Assembly: GCA_003254925.1 (NCBI GenBank)
Contig: QANZ01048603.1
Location: 70,132 to 134,131, forward strand
Length of the DNA: 64,000 nt
Reading direction: 5' to 3'
Origin: Chamaecrista fasciculata
Lineage: Eukaryota > Streptophyta > Magnoliopsida > Fabales > Fabaceae
Shown: positions 57,254-64,000 of the stretch, piece by piece
Layout: every line of letters begins with the position of its first letter
Numbering within the stretch: the stretch's first letter is position 1
Notes under the pieces: generated by a model
The model's input: the letters and a program-made list of their open reading frames with translations, nothing else
The model's database searches: none
Told to the model about the DNA's origin: nothing
Translations under genes and position numbers: made by a program

Positions 57254-60200
57254 TCACCTACTTGCCGTTCTCCTGCTTCTCTTTCGTGGTTGAAGACTAT
57301 CCTGACTCATGTTTTCGCCGTACATTATGGATTCAGATTTTGCTGTCTTGTTATTAGCAACATGTTTGTGATATCCATCTTTGATTGCTTCATCCAGAAG
57401 CGGTTTTTCACACACACAAGAGCTGGGATATTCATGAAATTCACCTCTTCCGGGCCTCATTTCATCTGGTTCTCCCATGAATCCTCTTTGGCATGCCTTG
57501 ACCTTTCTGGAGAAGGTATCCCAATCCATCTCATGTCTTGCCATTAACAGCGAACTAAGCTTCTTTGCATTTGGTCGAATAGTTCTTTTGTGACCCATGT
57601 ATCTCCTGTAATGTATAGAACGACATCAGCAAGAAAGTTGAGGTATCTTCCCAAACTAAAAATAGAAACAACACACGGCTTCAATCTCTTGAAATTAGTG
57701 AATATTACTCGACAAATCATACTTCAGGAAGATAAAGTTATAGTAACCTCTTGAAATTATAGTAACCTCGTTAATCAAAAAGCAACTTTAACAGTCTTCT
57801 ATAAAGTAAATAAAAACTTTTGACTATCATTTAAGTGCTGACCCCTCAGAAAAAAACAATATTGACAGATTAGTACTTTAACAGTTAAATCTAGCATAAA
57901 TGTTAAAGCTTTAGAGCTATAAGCCTTTTGAATCACACTCAAAGAGAACGCTGAATTTCAGCTTAAAAGATCATCTTGCCATTCTTACCCAAGCAATGAT
58001 GTATAAAGGTCTGAAATATGAATCGCACTCAAGGAGAACCATGACATTGCTGGCCAAGGCCAAAATAAATAATTTTATCTTCAAAAGTCCCATTCAAGTA
58101 ATCCCCCTTAATCACAATAGTAACTTTTCAATCTATGCTGAAATGCAAGTGACGCTGAATACTCAACCCGCGCCAACTACACAAGCAACTAGTTTTCTAT
58201 GACATATCACAGTATCACAGAAGAGAGGCTAGTAAATAGAGAACAATAAACAAAAAGGGACAAGGGGGAATCGTATATCATTTGAAGCATCAAGATAATT
58301 TATAATCCAAATCTGTACCCAAAATCTCTATGCCCTTGTAAACATTGTATCTTATCCAAGAATCCTTTCTAAATAATACAATACTTGAAGAAATTTCAAA
58401 ATTTGATTTCTCATGTTGTATTTTTTTGGGTGACACCTATTACAACATTTCTCCTTTTTAAGTTAATAATCATTAATCTAGAGGAAATTTATAGTATAAA
58501 TCCCTTATTTTTCCACCAGACAACAAGCAAATAAGGAATGTGTAAATAACACCAAGTTATCCTAAATCTAAACAAAAATACACAGCTGATCATCCGTACA
58601 TTACTAAGTACAATTCATTCAATAATGCAACAAAATAGCAAATTCATAATAGAAATACAGAATAATCACAATATGGCTCTAGCTATTCTATCATAAGATG
58701 CACCTATTCCATTATAGATTAGTATATAGCATATTTTTTAAAACAAAAGGATCAAGAAACTTCATGCAATTTCAATTGAATAAAATAAAAGTTGGCAAAA
58801 TTTATAGACTAACATCCTAACAACAGCAGGACATCAGAGTAAATTCACTTCACTTATACTTTTACCTGCGACCTGCAAGAATCTTGGCCATGTTACCATT
58901 GTTGTTGGTGACAAATACATCACTGTCATCACATACAATGTAATCAATGGCAGCAAGGCGGGAAGAGAATGGGAGGAAAGGTTTCAGCTCTTCATTAGCA
59001 AGCATCTCCTTTGTATACATGTTAGGGAAAAGTTCTCTGAGAGGTCGCATAGTCTCATCCCCACCATATATCTCTCCTGAGGCGACATAGAGATATGTGT
59101 CATTTGCAAAACCAAGAGCCCGCAACATCAAACCAACTTCATGAGGAGTAAGTGGACATTTTCCCCGCCTACGCTCACCGTCAGGGCTCAAGTCCTATAT
59201 TAGCACACAAGGAAATGGCTCACTCATCTTATATCAGCAAAGAAATAGATTAGTTTTGGCAAAAGGATTTGTAGTTAAAAAGCATATTAGGCTTTTAATT
59301 AAAAGACAATGTAGCTTGGCATCTCCTTATGAAAATTCAGCAGACAGGCAATAAAAAAGACAACATCCGGTCAATTGAAATAAATAAGAACATTCATTAT
59401 CAAAATCAAAGGTCTGCAGTCTTACAGGCAATGTTGTCCACCTTTTTCTAATTTCACCAAGCTCTTGTCTCTCTTTCTCTCCCCCACCAAAGTAACAACC
59501 TGAAAATGCTAGCATATCTGGTTCAAACCTGTCAAAAATCAAATCATAAATGCTGTTGTAAGAATCCAAACATTTTAGACAATGACAGTTAGCATAGATC
59601 ACTGCAAGAAAGTGCATGTAAACAAAGAATTTCCAATTTGACATTGTTCAAATGATTTTGGATTCCCTATCAAATTATAGAAAACTATATATACGACACT
59701 GCTAGGAGTAGAAGACAAAAACCAAAAGAATTTTAAAGATAAAAATCTAAAATGTTAAGCACTCCGAAGAGAGAAAACACTAGGGAAGTGAACTTGGGAT
59801 TAGATCTATGAAACTTAAGTGCATGTATGGCCAATTGGCACTGCTTTACTTTCCAAGGAATTTTATGAACTTTATCCATTAGATACTTTGAACAAACCTC
59901 AAGTGAACAGCAATAAATCGGTTTGCCATCTTCCGCATTCGCATTACCACTTTTTGACCAAGTTCTCGTATTGGTTTGGTAAACCTTAGGGCATGATAAT
60001 TAACACGGCAACGTAGTTTTTGTAGCTCAACATCAAGGTTATTTGCTAGTCTATAGTCAAACTTTGTCAATTGCACAACCTGCAAAATAACCCAATTATC
60101 GGTTATAGAAACTATAAAATTCACAAAGGCATAATGAACAAACAAACCAACAGACAATATTGAATTACTAATGTTTCATCCTAATATTCACTTACAAAAT

Positions 60201-62153
60201 AAAAATGATTCAGAAATTTCAAATATAGAGTGAAATATCCTTAAGGTCCTACCCGTCTTCTCAAGAGTATTGGCAAAACTTGGTCAAGATAATATTCAGG
60301 CTCTGACTTCCTTGGGACACGCATTGTATATGGTGGTTTTTCCATTGACCGCATGAACTTATCAGGAACTCTTTTAACAATAGGAATATCTTTTCCAAGA
60401 TAAGAAATGAACCAATCAACATCGAAAATGTTGACAAAGTCACTGCAGTCAAGTAAAAGTGTCTTTAATGAAACAAAACTATTAACTTGATTCTTAACTC
60501 TAACCTGAAAATGACAAATGTTGGTAAAATCATCACATTACCTGTCATCTTTCCAGTATGACTGATGATCCAACTCAGGTACAACAAGAGTGGCATTAAG
60601 AATTCGTGCAACAACTACAGCATCCGTTATCTGAATGAAAGGATTTGATTGTCATTTCCCAAAGAAGATTTTTTTTTTTGTAGAGAAATTAAAAATTTAT
60701 CTTTAAGACTAATTAGAAACATCTTTAAGACTAATTAGAAACAACAACTCATCAATTGAAACGGGTCTAATTAGCTAAGAGGAAAAAAGGCATAAAGCTT
60801 CTTCACCTTTTCCATGCCTTTAATCAGGACAGCAACAAAAACCACACCAAAACCACCAATCCTTTTTTTTATCCACAAAGGTGTAAATGATCATTAAAAC
60901 AGTGACAAGCAGATCATTGGCAATATTTTTACGGGAACTATCTGTAGAATATCTTAAGACTTATCACCTACTTACCCCGGTTCTTTGTTGATTGAGTCCT
61001 CCACTAGTTGCAATAAGCAAGAAACCATTTGATGATCGATCACGTACAGCAGCTATATTGTCCAACAACCAAAATAATAGAACATTATACATGGAAATGT
61101 TGGTAACTTGGTATATGTGCAGCACAATCTTGAAAAAGGCATTTGTCTAGAAGAAAGACAAATGATGAAATATAAGAAAATAACATAATATGGAATAGTT
61201 ATTAATACCCAGATTGTTAACCCTGTTATTTTGGCACACATCTTACTAACCAAGAAATACAAGTGACGAAGATTTGAAGTACATTAATACCCTAGCTTCC
61301 GAACAAAAAAAAAAATGGTCATTCCTGTGGTTTTTACCCACAAGCCAAATTTGCAATAATGTTCAGCCCCAAGTAGAAAATAGACATGGCAATGGACAAA
61401 ATGAGACAACCGTGCAAAGTGACATGGAGAATCCCAGAATCATTAAGCTTAGAAATTTTTTTCTAAAAATTACCCTTTGGCACATAAACCTAAAATGAAC
61501 TTACGAGCATAATGCCGTCCTCTCTCACTGCATCCATAGTAGTATCTAGAATATTGTGATTTCCAAATATCGACAGGCGCACGATACTCTCCATCCTACA
61601 AAGGTTAACATCAATTGTACTTTAAAATAAGATTGACATTGATGGAAGGTGCGCATACAAAATCACAAGGCTGATTTCTCTTGTATAGCTGCTATAATTC
61701 GCAGCAATTCCTGCGAAAGTAAAGTTCCTCATCTACACCCTGACCCTAAAATGTGACACCCAATTGGCAACATGAAAACAGAAATGCAGGCAACTAGACA
61801 CCAATTTCAAACAAAAGCCAGTCACTCAATTACGTAAAGCAGCGGGAAGTGACGCAAACGCCAACACAAAGAGTGATTACCAGTCTGGAGTAGAAGGTGC
61901 GCTGTACCAATCGTTGGGAGTACCATTCAAGATCAGAGGCCATATGACCCGTTAAAAGCGAAATTAAACCCAACGCGAACAGCATGAAGCCGCACACCAC
62001 CGACCACGAGATCGGCTTCCTCTGGTGCAAATGCAATGACGCCGGCGCCGTCGTCATCGATCTCCAACACACATGCTTATTTATATTCGGGTCCTGTAAC
62101 AAAGCCAGGTTCGTCGATAACAACCCAAACCTCCACGCTTTGGCCACGCCCAT
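57254..62153 (-). CDS. O-fucosyltransferase family protein
   Basis: Nine exons on the minus strand join in phase to 561 residues: 61881-62153, 61505-61595, 60976-61052, 60542-60630, 60253-60442, 59898-60079, 59426-59528, 58866-59194 and 57254-57605. The family (Pfam O-FucT, GT65/68/106-related) transfers sugars from GDP- or UDP-donors. A single hydrophobic span at about 50-67 after a short basic N-terminus predicts a type II Golgi membrane protein. Donor-site motifs are present: 'GFLLIATSGGLNQQRTGITD', 'FIAVHLRFEPDMLAFSGC' (the HxRxE-type region), 'LYVASGEIYGG', and 'IDYIVCDDSDVFVTNNNGNM'. ATG at 62151-62153 was chosen; the codon upstream in frame is only GTG. TATATA lies about 210 bp upstream. 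The acceptor sugar or protein is unknown. The Cys-rich, basic C-terminus ('SSCVCEKP') is typical of the subgroup. Confidence 0.94.
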
Positions 62154-63440
62154 TTGGATCACAAAAACACCCCCAACCTCAAAATCACCATCATACCTAC
62201 CTTTCTTTCACTAGCAAAAGCCCATTGTAGTGAAGTAGAAGAAGCTGGGGGAAAAACGAGTAATCTGCAAATGCAAGCAATGACGATGCGAAAAAGGTTG
62301 GGAACAAAGGCTGCAAGAACCAGATTTTGTGGGAAACCCTAATTTAGGGTTTTTGTGGATTGTATATATTAATCACTGTAGAGTGTGTATGAAAATGTAA
62401 TGTGTTAGTCTTAGGAGGTAGTGATTATGGTGGATATGGAGGCTTTTCTTTTCCCAATTCCAATGAGAAATCTGAGAGCGACACACACACACAAACAAGT
62501 TTATACTGTTTTTTTGTTCAACGTTTTTAACTTGCCGTGTAATCAAATCTAGCTACCACTGGGATCTGAGTGGGAAACAAGAGAGAATTAAGGAAATATG
62601 TAGTATTTGTTATATACTGCAAATCTTGATTTTACTAATTAATTATGCTATCTGGAGTCTGGACATTTAATAATTAATTAATTAATTACAAGATTAAAAC
62701 AGAAAGAAAACAGATAATCATAATAGAATTGCGTGAATGAGAGAGGTCCTTTCTCCCGTTTACAAGGAGTGCACACTCCATAATACTCCGTTATTGAATT
62801 TTGAAGGTTAAAATGGGAATTGAGGAAACAGCTTTCACCCTTTTCTTACAAAATTTAATGGCTTACTTTAACCACAAATCCCATAAATTTAGAATGTCTT
62901 TAAAAATGGAGCTTTTCTTTGTTTTCTTTGGCCAAATTAGAAATGGAGCTTTTCGATATGGTTTTTTGAGACATTTCATTAATAAAATATATCATGTTGT
63001 TAGACAAAAATGAGAACTTATATGGTTATTAGTTAATGATATAGATTTGTTTTGTCCAACCGTATTTAAATAGGGTTAGTTTATGATGCAAAGTTTCATT
63101 CTTGACATGAGATGCAATGGGCCATGAGCCAATAAGATAATGACACGTGGAATAGTTAGTTGTGTGTAACTCATGGTGTGACTCCATAAACAGTTTTGAT
63201 TGCTTAAAAAATTATTATTTTTTGATTATTTTTCAATATTAAATTACATCAATGGCTATAATTATGCCAAATCAGCATTAGCATCCCATGTCAAGAATTA
63301 AACTTTACATCTTAGACTAACCCATTTAAATATTATAATTCTTTTTAATTACAAGAGTGTAGTTTACTAATTTTTTTTATTTGGTTTCTTAATTAAGTAG
63401 TGGAGATTTGAATCCTACGTAGGAAAACATTTTAGGAAAT
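62154..63440. other. Promoter side of the fucosyltransferase gene, no other gene
   Basis: 62154-62370 is probably 5' leader. Further right the sequence is AT-rich with TAATTAATTA runs at about 62670-62690. A CACGTG-like CACGTGG occurs near 63143. No coding sequence seen. Confidence 0.4.
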
Positions 63441-63617
63441 AGATCCTCTAGAGTTTCTTTCTCTAGAATTCTTTTGGAGTATGAGAGAGAAAGGAAGAGA
63501 AAAGAAGAGAGAGAAAGAGAAAATATTATTTTACATATTTTTATTTCATGAATTTCATATTTTCTCTCTCTTCTTCTTCCTTTCTCTCTCTAACTTCACA
63601 AGAACTCTAAAGGATCT
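63441..63617. repeat. Purine/pyrimidine fold-back element
   Basis: The left arm (AGATCCTCTAGAGTTTC ... GAGAGAGAAAGGAAGAG) and right arm (CTTCCTTTCTCTCTC ... CTCTAAAGGATCT) are inverted copies of about 80 bp around an AT-rich centre. It would form a long hairpin if transcribed. No target duplication was fixed. Confidence 0.7.
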
Positions 63618-64000
63618 AATCCCAAAATCAATTTATGAAGCATGGACACTGATACAGATACAATACACCGATACGCTAAGTTTTTAAAATTATACGACGC
63701 GACATATATTTATATTTAAAAATAATTTAAAAAGTTTAAAAAATTATTGTATCTATTCATAATATATGTCATTATAATTTATTATTTGTTATATTAAAGT
63801 AAAAAGAAATTAATTTTATATTCTAAAACTTATGAATATGTGTCGTACGAGTGTTGGACACAGACACGTGTCTGACACGGCAACACATCCTCCAAATAAA
63901 GTGTCCGCGCATCATAGAAATCAATTAATGAAGGCCAAAAATTTTTTTTTATCTCATCTATATATTTATGTTGAGTTTCCATCCACCATTTCATCTTTTT
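63618..64000. other. Repeat-rich window end
   Basis: Contains short repeats of 'GATACAGATACAATACACCGATACG' type and 'GTGTTGGACACAGACACGTGTCTGACACGG' type at about 63640-63680 and 63850-63880 (described in part only). These resemble a dispersed plant repeat that starts here and may run past the window. No gene seen. Confidence 0.4.

Overview
This window is nuclear DNA from a eudicot plant. The genes have many short exons with GT-AG introns, the intergenic DNA is AT-rich and full of transposon debris, and every recognisable protein is of a plant type. Two single ambiguous bases sit at 23055 and 23536.

Seven protein-coding genes are supported. From left to right they are: a SAUR auxin-response gene (minus, 735-1016); a seven-exon Gfo/Idh/MocA oxidoreductase (minus, 5851-8679); a 57-residue single-pass membrane protein built from a 6-nt, a 149-nt and a 19-nt coding exon (minus, 11298-11870); an eight-exon organellar formyltetrahydrofolate deformylase, PURU (minus, 13367-16360); a three-exon tonoplast aquaporin of the TIP2/RB7 type (minus, 27093-29014); a 14-exon, about 2159-residue G2484-1-like Agenet/Tudor protein (plus, 44482-55999); and a nine-exon GDP-fucose O-fucosyltransferase-family protein (minus, 57254-62153). 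Splice sites were set by hand so that reading phase is kept across each gene, and all the multi-exon totals divide by three. The order oxidoreductase, PURU, TIP2, G2484-1 is, from memory, also that of the Arabidopsis block At4g17370, At4g17360, At4g17340, At4g17330. The genes do not form a single pathway: they are hormone response, one-carbon metabolism, water/ammonia transport at the vacuole, a probable chromatin reader and a Golgi-type glycosyltransferase.

The long gaps hold transposons in layers. From 16.5 to 26.9 kb there is a hairpin, several MITEs, a Helitron-like unit, and a hAT-type element (TSD ATTGCATG) split by a decayed Copia retrotransposon (TSD AGAAT). A Mutator-like element with long inverted arms and a 9-bp duplication (29264-30555) sits just upstream of TIP2. 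From 33.9 to 37.3 kb a small TRIM-like retroelement is split by a GC-rich hAT MITE (8-bp TSD), which is itself split by a 2.1-kb solo LTR (TSD GGGCT). LINE remnants lie at 39 kb and inside the third coding-exon intron region of the G2484-1-like gene (47.8-48.8 kb). Helitron-like 3' ends occur twice near 41 kb.

No tRNA, rRNA, CRISPR array or bacterial-type operon was seen.
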